From positions 1 to 9,319 of the forward strand of contig JAKVCE010000062.1 in assembly GCA_022447405.1 (NCBI GenBank): a stretch of DNA of 9,319 bases, given 5' to 3'. Made by a program: the position numbers and the translations under genes. This stretch comes from Planctomycetota bacterium. Lineage in GTDB: Bacteria; Planctomycetota; UBA1135; GCA-002686595. The notes under the pieces were generated by a model, which worked only from the letters and a program-made list of their open reading frames with translations, had not been told where the DNA came from and did not search any database. Position 1 is the first letter of the stretch; the number at the start of each line of letters is the position of its first letter. This document shows, in pieces, positions 1 through 6,248 of the stretch.

Positions 1-168
1 GCCTACGCGGCCTACGACATGATCACTTGGAGCGGGAAGTTCTGCAGGCGGGACATCGGCGGACGTGTCGAGGCACGCAAGGCGCGCGTGGCGGAGCTCA
101 TGGGTCACAAGTTAGACTCCGGTCGCGATGCCGCTCCGACCGTCCCCCTCGGAGAGACCAGCAACTGA
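1..168 (+). CDS. purD: Phosphoribosylamine-glycine ligase, C-terminal end (partial)
   Basis: Reading frame 1 is open from the window edge to a TGA at 166-168, giving the last 55 residues of a protein whose start lies outside the window. The stretch AYAAYDMITWSGKFCRRDIG matches the conserved C-terminus of PurD (GAR synthetase): the E. coli enzyme ends with a very similar Ala-Tyr ... Trp ... Phe-Cys-Arg-Lys-Asp-Ile-Gly block. PurD ligates glycine to 5-phosphoribosylamine using ATP, step 2 of de novo purine synthesis, in the cytoplasm. About 30 residues follow the conserved block (Lys/Arg-rich, then a Pro/Thr/Ser tail), longer than the short tail usual for the family and probably disordered. purL and purQ of the same pathway lie about 1 kb downstream on the opposite strand, which supports the call. 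The identification rests on this short C-terminal motif alone. Confidence 0.8.
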   Translation, partial: AYAAYDMITWSGKFCRRDIGGRVEARKARVAELMGHKLDSGRDAAPTVPLGETSN

Positions 169-186
169 GGACCACCTAGCCATCCC

Positions 187-657
187 TTGAAGCACTCAGT
201 CATCAGGAAGAAGTTTGAGGAGCACCTCCGCTCGAAGAACCTCAAGTTCACGTCCCAGCGTGACCGGATCTTTGAGCTGGCCTTTCAAACCCACCAGCAC
301 TTCACCGCTGACACTCTCCACGCCTGGCTGAAGAAGCAGGACGGGGCGGCGGTCAGCCGCGCCACCGTCTACCGGACCTTGCACCTCTTGGAGGACGGCG
401 GCTTCATCGAGTCACTCGACACAGGCCGTGGGGAGCTCGTCTACGAGCACGTCCTAGGCCACGCTCACCACGACCACCTGGTGTGTATGAGCTGCGGGAA
501 GATCGAAGAGTTTCGGAGCGAAGAGATCGAGCGCTTGCAGGAGCAGGCGGCGGCCAGCCGTGGCTTCGTGATCACCAGCCACACCCTCCGCCTCGAAGGG
601 TACTGCAGGGGTTGCGCGCGCAAGCAGGATCTCTCCGCTGCCCGTCAGGTCAGCTGA
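187..657 (+). CDS. fur: Fur-family metal-dependent transcriptional regulator
   Basis: This 156-residue protein has the standard Fur layout. An N-terminal winged-helix DNA-binding domain (about 1-85) contains the recognition-helix segment SRATVYRTLHLLEDGGFI (57-74). It is followed by a metal-binding dimerisation domain with HAHHDH (92-97), a first CxxC (Cys100, Cys103) and a second CxxC (Cys140, Cys143). The HHDHLVCMSCGKIEEF block is closest to iron-type Fur rather than PerR, but metal specificity (Fe, Zn, Mn or peroxide sensing) cannot be settled by reading. The two CxxC pairs predict a structural zinc. The start is taken as TTG at 187 because family homology begins within a few residues. A GAGGA at 167-171 overlaps the purD stop and is a distant Shine-Dalgarno. 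The gene lies 18 bases after purD in the same direction, so the two are probably co-transcribed. Known role: repression of metal-uptake genes when the metal is bound. Confidence 0.92.
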   Translation: MKHSVIRKKFEEHLRSKNLKFTSQRDRIFELAFQTHQHFTADTLHAWLKKQDGAAVSRATVYRTLHLLEDGGFIESLDTGRGELVYEHVLGHAHHDHLVCMSCGKIEEFRSEEIERLQEQAAASRGFVITSHTLRLEGYCRGCARKQDLSAARQVS

Positions 658-687
658 CGGACAGGCTGGAGTGGCCTCAGCGCTCAT

Positions 688-712
688 GGCTCCGACGCGT
701 CGCGTCGGCGCC
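688..712. terminator. Strong palindrome between convergent genes, probable bidirectional terminator
   Basis: The core CCGACGCG-T-CGCGTCGG (692-708) is a perfect inverted repeat. It extends outwards, after one T/C mismatch, by three more pairs (GGC/GCC), giving a stem across 688-712. It sits in the 60-base gap between the end of the Fur gene (657) and the end of the convergent lipoprotein gene (718), where a shared terminator would be expected. There is no run of T on either side, so it is not a classical intrinsic terminator. It could be a U-less terminator, an mRNA-stabilising hairpin or a protein-binding palindrome. Confidence 0.5.
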
Positions 713-717
713 CAAGC

Positions 718-1122
718 TCACGAAGAGCGCGCTTCGTTGAGGTCGGTGAGGATCTGGTGCAGCGCGGCCTCGGCCGAGGGGCCGTCGTTCAGACCGTAGC
801 TGCGGGCTGAGACCTTGAGGCGGCAGCTGTCGTCATCGAAGGTCTCGACGCTGACAGTGACGTTCGCGTCTCCGATGTCGCCTGTGGCCGTGCGCAGGTC
901 GTCGTCAACCATGATGGGGTTGTCTGACTGGTGCGTCAGCGAAGACTTCGCGATGGCCCAGGTGAGGGCCGCGCCCTCGGAGACCTGTGCGACGTAGGTG
1001 TTGTTCTCCAGGACCTCGTGGCTGATCACCACGCCTGCGCCGACACCGAGGAGGGCGGGGAAGCAGGCAGGGGTGCACAGGGCGACGGCGAGGAGGAAGG
1101 GGAGTCGGGCAGTGTTGCGCAT
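718..1122 (-). CDS. Small putative lipoprotein, DUF3568-like
   Basis: This 134-residue protein starts at ATG (1122-1120) with a clear AAGGAA ribosome site at 1130-1135 on the minus strand. The N-terminus is an export signal: Met-Arg-Asn-Thr-Ala-Arg, a hydrophobic stretch (7-19) and a cysteine at position 20 preceded by Ala. That fits a loose lipobox, and Cys16 is a weaker alternative. A Gly/Ala/Val-rich segment (22-33) follows, then Ser-His-Glu, and a small domain (about 41-133) with a possible helix-strand-strand-helix pattern. This order of Cys, glycine-rich stretch and short soluble domain resembles DUF3568 lipoproteins, whose function is unknown. I infer attachment to the membrane facing the periplasm. 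The gene lies 119 bases behind purQ on the same strand, and the hairpins in between make independent transcription more likely than read-through. I do not recognise a specific function. Confidence 0.72.
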   Translation of the reverse strand: MRNTARLPFLLAVALCTPACFPALLGVGAGVVISHEVLENNTYVAQVSEGAALTWAIAKSSLTHQSDNPIMVDDDLRTATGDIGDANVTVSVETFDDDSCRLKVSARSYGLNDGPSAEAALHQILTDLNEARSS

Positions 1123-1151
1123 TTCTGTCTTCCTTTGGGAGGAAAGTGGAG

Positions 1152-1198
1152 GTGAGGACCTTGCCTCACAGCGTGAGGTTAGCGAGCGGGAGGGCTCG
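1152..1198 (-). promoter_or_regulatory. Cluster of competing short inverted repeats between purQ and the lipoprotein gene
   Basis: Within the 119-base gap 1123-1241, three 6-base elements occur in a row on the + strand: GTGAGG (1152-1157), CCTCAC (1164-1169) and GTGAGG (1173-1178). The middle element can pair perfectly with either neighbour (6-base loop or 3-base AGC loop), so the two hairpins exclude each other. Next to them CGAGC (1183-1187) and GCTCG (1194-1198) form a further 5-bp stem. Read on the minus strand, the 5-bp stem comes first, soon after the purQ stop, and the alternating set lies about 30 bases before the lipoprotein start. It could be a terminator, a leader switch or a repressor site. 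No clear -10/-35 pair was found, and no T run follows the hairpins. Confidence 0.35.
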
Positions 1199-1241
1199 GT
1201 TCATCCATCCTTTCCAGTGAATTGCTTTGAGCAGGCGCGGA

Positions 1242-2051
1242 TCAGACGCTGACAGGAGAGGCCGCGTGGACCATCTGGCGGAAGAAGGAGAGCCCCTCGC
1301 CCTCTTCGCGGGCGCCTCGGCGGGTCCATTGCGGGTGGTTCCAGGGCAGCACGTTGCGCTCAGGGTGAGGCATCAGGCCGAGCGCGCGCCCGCTGGGGTC
1401 GCAGACTCCAGCGATGTGGTCGACCGCGCCGTTGGGGTTGGCGGGGTAGGGGTCGCCCTCTGCGGGGACGACGTAGCGCAGGGCGACCTGGCGGTTGGAC
1501 TTGAGGCGCCCTAAGACCTCATCGTCTCGGACGACGAAGCGTCCCTCTGCGTGGGCAGCCGGGCAGGGGATCCGCTGTCCCTCTTCAAGCCAGACGCAGG
1601 CGGTGTCTGCGGCTTCGAGCTCGATCCAGCGACACTCGAAGCGGTTGGAGGCGTTGGCGTGGAGGGCGATCTGTCGGCCCTCGGCGCTGTGGAGCACGTC
1701 GGCAGGAGTGGGCTCGGCGGGGGGGTCCAGGATCCCAGACTCAGCGAGGACCTGGAAGCCGTTGCAGATGCCGAGGACCAGCCCGCCATTCGCGACGAAG
1801 GAGGAGAGCTCGGCGTACATTCCGTCCCTGAGCTCCAGACCGTAGACCCGCCCAGCGGCGATGTCGTCCCCGTAGGAGAAGCCTCCAGGGAAGACGCACA
1901 TGCTCGCCTCCTCGAGGCGCTGGGTCTCCTTGAGGAGCTGGTGGATGTGAATGAGCTCGACGCGAGCGCCCGCGAGCTCGAGCGCGCGGACGGTCTCGGC
2001 GTCGCAGTTCGTGCCTGCAGTTCGGGTGACGATGGCGAGGGGCGAGGACAT
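1242..2051 (-). CDS. purQ: Phosphoribosylformylglycinamidine synthase, glutaminase subunit
   Basis: This 269-residue class I glutamine amidotransferase supplies ammonia from glutamine to PurL for conversion of FGAR to FGAM, step 4 of purine synthesis. The family signatures are all present: PGGFSYGDDIAAGR (55-68), the nucleophile elbow LGICNGFQVL (93-102) with catalytic Cys96, and LGLMPHPER (224-232) supplying His229 and Glu231 of the triad. NPNGAVDHIAGV (205-216) is also typical. Length is slightly above the roughly 225-260 residues usual for stand-alone PurQ. The ATG at 2051 is chosen because the protein starts directly with the family's first strand (LAIVTRTAGTNCD). It lies 7 bases after the purL stop, so translation is probably coupled to purL, and there is no good Shine-Dalgarno of its own. 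The catalytic triad is intact, so an active enzyme is expected. Confidence 0.97.
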   Translation of the reverse strand: MSSPLAIVTRTAGTNCDAETVRALELAGARVELIHIHQLLKETQRLEEASMCVFPGGFSYGDDIAAGRVYGLELRDGMYAELSSFVANGGLVLGICNGFQVLAESGILDPPAEPTPADVLHSAEGRQIALHANASNRFECRWIELEAADTACVWLEEGQRIPCPAAHAEGRFVVRDDEVLGRLKSNRQVALRYVVPAEGDPYPANPNGAVDHIAGVCDPSGRALGLMPHPERNVLPWNHPQWTRRGAREEGEGLSFFRQMVHAASPVSV

Positions 2052-2058
2052 GGTGAGG

Positions 2059-4986
2059 TCAACCTTGGAAGCCAGACTGGTGGGCGGCGCGGAGCTCGTC
2101 CGTGGAGAGATCGATGAGGGTGGAGCGGTCCGTCCCGCGGACCACGAGCCGCGGTGACTCTGTCACGCGCCCGATGTGCGCCAAGGGCGTCTCCTCGAAG
2201 CGCGCTCGGAAGGCGTCCTCGTTCTCTGGAGAGACCTCGACGATCCAGCGCGTGCAGGACTCAGAGAAGAGCCTGGTGGCGTCGGGGTCGTAGCCATCGG
2301 GGAGCTCGCCGAGCGGTGCGCCGGAGATGTCGAGCTCTGCCCCGAGGTCGCCAGCAAAGGCGGACTCCGCGGCGGCCACCGCGAGCCCCCCCTCTGAGAG
2401 GTCGTGGCAAGCCCTGACTTCGCCGGCAGCGATGGCCCCTGCGAGCGCGCGCATCGCGCGCGGTGCGGCCTCTAGATCGGGGGCAGGTACGACGCCGCCA
2501 GCTCCGCCAGAGGGCATCAGGTCGAAGTGGACGGAGCCGCCCAGCTCGGCCTGGGTGATGCCTACGAGGTAGATGGAGTTGCCGGGCTCCTTGAGGTCCA
2601 TCGTCGTGGCGCGCTTGACGTCCTGGACCTTCGCGAGGGCTGAGATCAGGAGCGTGGGGGGGATGGCGATGGTCTCGTCACCGACCCTGTATTCGTTGTT
2701 GAGGCTGTCCTTGCCGCTGATGAAGGGCGTGCTGTACGCCATGGCGGCGTCGTAGCAGGCGCGTGAGGCCAAGACCAGCGCCCCGAGTCGGTCGGGCTTG
2801 TCACAGTTGCCCCAGGAGAAGTTGTCGAGGATCGCCGTGTGGTCCGGGTCTCCGCCGCAGGCGACGGAGTTTCGCAAGGCCTCGTCGATCACTGCGAGCG
2901 CCATCCGGTAGGGATCGAGCAGCCCGTAGCGCGGGTTCGCCCCGCATGAGATCGCGCAGCCAGCGTCCGTCGAGTCCAGCGGACGCAGGACCGCTGCGTC
3001 AGAGGGGCCGTCAGCCTGGGTGCCCACGAAGGGCTTCACCACGCTCGCTCCCTGCACCTCGTGGTCGTACTGCCTGACGATCCACTCCTTGCTGGCGACA
3101 TCAGGGTGTCCGAGGCAGCCGAGGAGGGCCGCGCCCGGGTGCTCAGGCATCTTGAGGCCCGGGTCAGCGTGATCCGGCGCGCTCCACTCAGCCTTCCTCG
3201 TGGGCCTAGGGGTCCCGTCGTGGAGGAAGCTCATCGCCATGTCGGCGACGACCTCTCCCTTCCAGCGCAGGACGAGGCGGCCGGTGTCTGTGAAGGTGCC
3301 GATGACTGCGCTCTCACAGTCCTCCGCGTCGAAGACTGCGCGGCAGGCGTCGAGCTTCTCCGGGGGGACGGCGAAGACCATCCGCTCCTGGGCCTCTGAG
3401 ATCCAGACCTCCTCGGGTGAGAGGCCGGCGTACTTCAAGGGGGCGGTGTCGAGGTCGACCTCTGCGCCGCACTCTTCTCCCATCTCGCCTACGGCGGAGG
3501 AAAAGCCGCCTGCCCCGCAGTCTGTCACGGCCCGGTAGAGGCCGAGATCGCGTGCGCGCAGCAGCCCGTCCAAGACGCGCTTCTCAGCGATCGCGTCACC
3601 GATCTGAACGGCGGCGGAGGAGACGACGTCAGAGTCCTCGGTGAGCTCCGCGGAGGAGAAGGTCGCGCCGTGGATGCCGTCGCGGCCGGTGCGGCCGCCG
3701 ACGACCAAGATGGCGTCCCCAGGGCAGACCTCCTTGTCCGCGCACGAGCGCGGTATGAGCCCCACGGTGCCGGCGTAGACGAGCGGGTTGCCGACATAAT
3801 CCGGGTGGACCCAGACGCCACCAGAGACCGTGGGGATGCCCATGCGGTTGCCGTAGTCGCGGACGCCAGCCACGACCCCGCGGAGGATCCGTCGGGGGTG
3901 CATCGAGCCCTTCGGGACATCCTCGCGCGCCATGTCGAGGGGGCCCACGAAGAAGCTGTCGGTGTTCGCGATCGGTCGCGCGCCGAGCCCGACGCCGAGG
4001 ATGTCGCGGATGACGCCGCCGATGCCGGTGCCAGCGCCGCCATAGGGGTCGATGGCGCTCGGGTGGTTGTGGGTCTCCACCTTGAAGCAGAGGTCCCAGC
4101 CCGACTCGGGGTCGAACTCGATGATGCCGGCGTTGTCGTGGAAGACGCTGATGCACCAGGGCTTGTCGAGCTCGTCGGTGGCGCGCTTGATGGTGGTCTT
4201 CAGCAGGTTATCGATCTTCTCACCGTCCATCTCGATGATGCCGGCGAAGGTCTTGTGCTTGCAGTGCTCGCTCCAGGTCTGAGCGATGGTCTCGAGCTCA
4301 CAGGCCGTGGGCTCTCGCCCCGCCTCGCGGTAGTGCGCCTGGATGGCGTGCATCTCGACGAGGTTGAGGGAGAGGCAGCCTTCCGCGCTCAGGCTCATCA
4401 AGGCTTCGTCGTCGAGGTCGAGGAGCGGGACCTCCACGCGGCCGTGGGTGCTGCCCTCGGCGGGGGGACCGTACGGCAGGGCCTCAGAGTCGAGGAGCAG
4501 GTCTTCGATGGTCTCGTTCCCGAGCACACGTCGCGCGATGAGCGAGGTCTCTTCTTCGCTGAGCTCGCCCGCGAGCTCGTAGGCGGAGAAGGTGGAGATG
4601 TGTGCGTCTGCCGCGGACCCGCCGAGGCCCGTGCGCTTGAGCCCTCGCGCGATCGTCAGCGCGACGGGGTCCATGACGCCGGCCTTCTTGGCCACGAGCA
4701 CTCGGCGTGAGGCGCCAGAGGGAGCAGGGAGCTCCTCGGGCTCGTAGAGGGTGTACTCGTCGAGCACGGGGTCGGAGAGGAGCTCGGTCGCGATCTGGGT
4801 CGCGGCCTCTCGGCTGAGCTCGGGCGGCAGGAGGTATCCATGGCCGACGCGGGCGCTCTCAAGGGCTTCTACGCCGAGCTCGCGCGCGGCGCCGAGGAGG
4901 TGGTTGGCCTCCGGGTCATCGACGGAGGGACGACGGAAGACCTCGACGCGCCAAGCGTTCGGGAGGGTGGCAGTTGCGGTGTCCAC
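2059..4986 (-). CDS. purL: Phosphoribosylformylglycinamidine synthase, synthetase subunit with fused PurS-like N-terminus
   Basis: From the GTG at 4986 the protein has 975 residues. It is the ATP-dependent synthetase half of FGAM synthase and works with PurQ, encoded 7 bases downstream. Residues 12-80 look like a PurS domain: RVEVFRRPSVDDPEA at the start and LLSDPVLDEYTL at the end. A helical linker leads to WSEHCKHKTFAG (238-249), then the nucleotide/FGAR-binding VETHNHPSAIDPYGGAGTG (303-321). TVSGGVW (386-392), GGRTGRDGIHGATFSSAEL (430-448) and TDCGAGGFSSAVGEMGEE (488-505) follow. The second AIRS-like half carries KPFVGTQADGPSDAAVLRP (651-669), ISGKDSLNNEY (756-766) and CHDLSEGGLAVAAAE (860-874). 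Length lies between small PurL (about 740) and the large E. coli form (about 1300), and there is no fused glutaminase. The start is uncertain: the frame stays open upstream across accA, but homology begins near residue 12. An alternative TTG at 5037 has a distant GGGGAGGA (5052-5059), whereas the GTG has no Shine-Dalgarno. Confidence 0.95.
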   Translation of the reverse strand: MDTATATLPNAWRVEVFRRPSVDDPEANHLLGAARELGVEALESARVGHGYLLPPELSREAATQIATELLSDPVLDEYTLYEPEELPAPSGASRRVLVAKKAGVMDPVALTIARGLKRTGLGGSAADAHISTFSAYELAGELSEEETSLIARRVLGNETIEDLLLDSEALPYGPPAEGSTHGRVEVPLLDLDDEALMSLSAEGCLSLNLVEMHAIQAHYREAGREPTACELETIAQTWSEHCKHKTFAGIIEMDGEKIDNLLKTTIKRATDELDKPWCISVFHDNAGIIEFDPESGWDLCFKVETHNHPSAIDPYGGAGTGIGGVIRDILGVGLGARPIANTDSFFVGPLDMAREDVPKGSMHPRRILRGVVAGVRDYGNRMGIPTVSGGVWVHPDYVGNPLVYAGTVGLIPRSCADKEVCPGDAILVVGGRTGRDGIHGATFSSAELTEDSDVVSSAAVQIGDAIAEKRVLDGLLRARDLGLYRAVTDCGAGGFSSAVGEMGEECGAEVDLDTAPLKYAGLSPEEVWISEAQERMVFAVPPEKLDACRAVFDAEDCESAVIGTFTDTGRLVLRWKGEVVADMAMSFLHDGTPRPTRKAEWSAPDHADPGLKMPEHPGAALLGCLGHPDVASKEWIVRQYDHEVQGASVVKPFVGTQADGPSDAAVLRPLDSTDAGCAISCGANPRYGLLDPYRMALAVIDEALRNSVACGGDPDHTAILDNFSWGNCDKPDRLGALVLASRACYDAAMAYSTPFISGKDSLNNEYRVGDETIAIPPTLLISALAKVQDVKRATTMDLKEPGNSIYLVGITQAELGGSVHFDLMPSGGAGGVVPAPDLEAAPRAMRALAGAIAAGEVRACHDLSEGGLAVAAAESAFAGDLGAELDISGAPLGELPDGYDPDATRLFSESCTRWIVEVSPENEDAFRARFEETPLAHIGRVTESPRLVVRGTDRSTLIDLSTDELRAAHQSGFQG

Positions 4987-5202
4987 GGGTGTGATGCAGA
5001 GGTGTAGGGAGGAGAGATCGAAAGGGGATGCTAACAAGCCAGACCCGGGAATCCTCCCCGTAGCTCGGGTCCTTTCTCCTTGCGCCCTCCGCGAGGGCAC
5101 AAGAATATGGGGAGACGCTCGGGGCCAGCGCCCAGAGCGGAGACAGGAGCCCGTGCGTTGAGCGAGAGAGAAGAGAAGCCCAAAGACAGCGCCGCAGGCC
5201 CG
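4987..5202. promoter_or_regulatory. Divergent purL/accA control region
   Basis: This stretch of about 216 bases separates the diverging purL (-) and accA (+) starts and must hold both promoters. I could not pick out a convincing -10/-35 pair on either strand. Visible structure on the + strand: GACCCG (5042-5047) pairs with CGGGTC (5066-5071) and is followed by the pyrimidine tract CTTTCTCCTT, and GCCCTC (5084-5089) pairs with GAGGGC (5093-5098) across a 3-base loop. In frame with accA there are further possible starts: TTG 5080, ATG 5107 and TTG 5158. The region also contains a GGGGAGGA on the minus strand (5052-5059), about 14 bases ahead of an alternative purL TTG at 5037. Confidence 0.55.
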
Positions 5203-6174
5203 ATGGCCTTCGAGCGACCGATCCAGGAGCTGGAGGCGCAGCTTAGAGAGTTCGAGGAGCTCTCGGACCGCAGCAACCTCGACGCCTCCGCGGAGATCGC
5301 AGCTCTGCGAGCGCGCATCGAGGCCTCGATCGACGCCGCCTACGCGGACCTCTCCCCCTGGGACCGCGTCAACGTGGCCAGGCACCCTGAGCGGCCCGTC
5401 GCCAGCGACTACATCGCGGGTGCGATGGATGACTTCTTCGAGCTGCATGGTGACCGGGCCTTCGGAGATGACAGGGCCATCGTGACAGGCTTCGCCCAGA
5501 TCGAGGACCACCGCTTCCTCCTCGTCGGCCACCGCAAGGGGCGCACGATGAAGGAGCGACTCGCGTGCAACTTTGGCTGCGCACATCCAGAGGGGTACAG
5601 GAAGGCCCTGCGGAAGATGCAGCTCGCGGCGCGCATGGGCCTGCCCATCGTCTCTCTCATCAACACGCCGGGCGCCTACCCGGGCATCGGCGCTGAGGAG
5701 CGCGGTCAGGCTGGCGCGATCGCAGAGAACATCCTCGAGATGTTCCGGCTCGAGGTCCCGATCCTCGCCATCGTCATCGGGGAGGGTGGCTCTGGCGGAG
5801 CGCTAGGCATCGGCGTCGGGGACCGCGTCCTGATCATGGAGTACTCCTACTACTCGGTGATCAGCCCAGAAGGTTGCGCGGCGATCCTCTGGAAGGACGG
5901 TGAGCGCACCCCGGACGCCGCCAGCGCCCTCCGGCTCACGGCGCCTGACCTGATCGAGCTCGGCGTGGTGGACGGCGTGATCAAGGAGCCGAGCGGTGGC
6001 GCGCACCGAGATCGGCAGAGGGCGATCGACGGCATGCGCGGGGTCCTCCTGGAGGAGCTGCGCGGGCTCAAGACGATCCCCAAGGGCGAGCTCTTGAGCC
6101 GCCGCAGGGCCAAGTACAGGCACCTGGCTGCCGTCCCAGGGCGCTTCCCTGAGTCAGGCGCTGCGACCCTCTGA
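5203..6174 (+). CDS. accA: Acetyl-CoA carboxylase carboxyltransferase subunit alpha
   Basis: From ATG 5203 this is a 323-residue protein, matching the 319 residues of the E. coli enzyme. With AccD (not in this window) it forms the carboxyltransferase that moves CO2 from biotin on AccB to acetyl-CoA, the first committed step of fatty acid synthesis in the cytoplasm. The start MAFERPIQELEAQL matches the family opening ([LF]-[DE]-F-E-x-P-I-x-E-L). Further signatures are YIAGAMDDFFELHGDRAFGDD (70-90), GRTMKERLACNFG (113-125), the oxyanion and CoA-binding loops SLINTPGAYPGIGAEERGQA (151-170) and GEGGSGGALGIG (193-204), and YSYYSVISPEGCAAILWKD (214-232). All conserved glycines look intact. The frame extends upstream. 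ATG 5107 has a GAGGG at a good distance (5093-5097) and would add 32 residues outside the family alignment, so 5203 is preferred on homology and 5107 on ribosome site. Confidence 0.96.
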   Translation: MAFERPIQELEAQLREFEELSDRSNLDASAEIAALRARIEASIDAAYADLSPWDRVNVARHPERPVASDYIAGAMDDFFELHGDRAFGDDRAIVTGFAQIEDHRFLLVGHRKGRTMKERLACNFGCAHPEGYRKALRKMQLAARMGLPIVSLINTPGAYPGIGAEERGQAGAIAENILEMFRLEVPILAIVIGEGGSGGALGIGVGDRVLIMEYSYYSVISPEGCAAILWKDGERTPDAASALRLTAPDLIELGVVDGVIKEPSGGAHRDRQRAIDGMRGVLLEELRGLKTIPKGELLSRRRAKYRHLAAVPGRFPESGAATL

Positions 6175-6183
6175 GGGGCGCAG

Positions 6184-6204
6184 GCGGAGGATTGGAATCT
6201 CCGC
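6184..6204 (+). terminator. Hairpin after accA, weak terminator candidate
   Basis: GCGGAG (6184-6189) pairs with CTCCGC (6199-6204), and the interior GAT/ATC can add pairs if one G is bulged. It starts 10 bases after the accA stop, where a terminator would fit, but it is followed by AAACTT rather than a T run, so intrinsic termination is doubtful. Confidence 0.3.
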
Positions 6205-6221
6205 AAACTTCGGTCTATGGG
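6193..6221 (+). promoter_or_regulatory. Possible housekeeping-type promoter for the sigma operon
   Basis: TTGGAA (6193-6198) and TATGGG (6216-6221) are separated by exactly 17 bases. They match the sigma-70 consensus at 4 of 6 and 3 of 6 positions, in the 74-base gap before the ECF sigma gene. A second TATGCT lies at 6227-6232. The -35 overlaps the accA hairpin. I could not align a convincing ECF-type (GGAAC / GTC) promoter here, so autoregulation is not visible. This is a weak match by eye. Confidence 0.25.
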
Positions 6222-6248
6222 TGTCGTATGCTCACTTAGCACGGTGCC

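Noticed and set aside
1227..2157. Several + strand open frames opposite purQ.
   Set aside because: They are mirror frames of purQ with low-complexity Val/Gly/Arg composition and no motif. purQ has an intact catalytic triad on the other strand.
3670..4710. A 346-codon + strand open frame inside purL.
   Set aside because: It is Val/Asp/Gly/Ala-rich with no recognisable motif, and lies opposite the conserved catalytic core of purL. It is a codon-bias shadow.
4987..5586. A 200-codon open extension of the purL frame running antisense through the start of accA, to a possible start at 5586.
   Set aside because: The sequence has no PurL similarity, lies antisense to strongly conserved accA codons, and PurL homology begins only near residue 12 of the GTG 4986 start. 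Long antisense open frames are common in G+C-rich genes.
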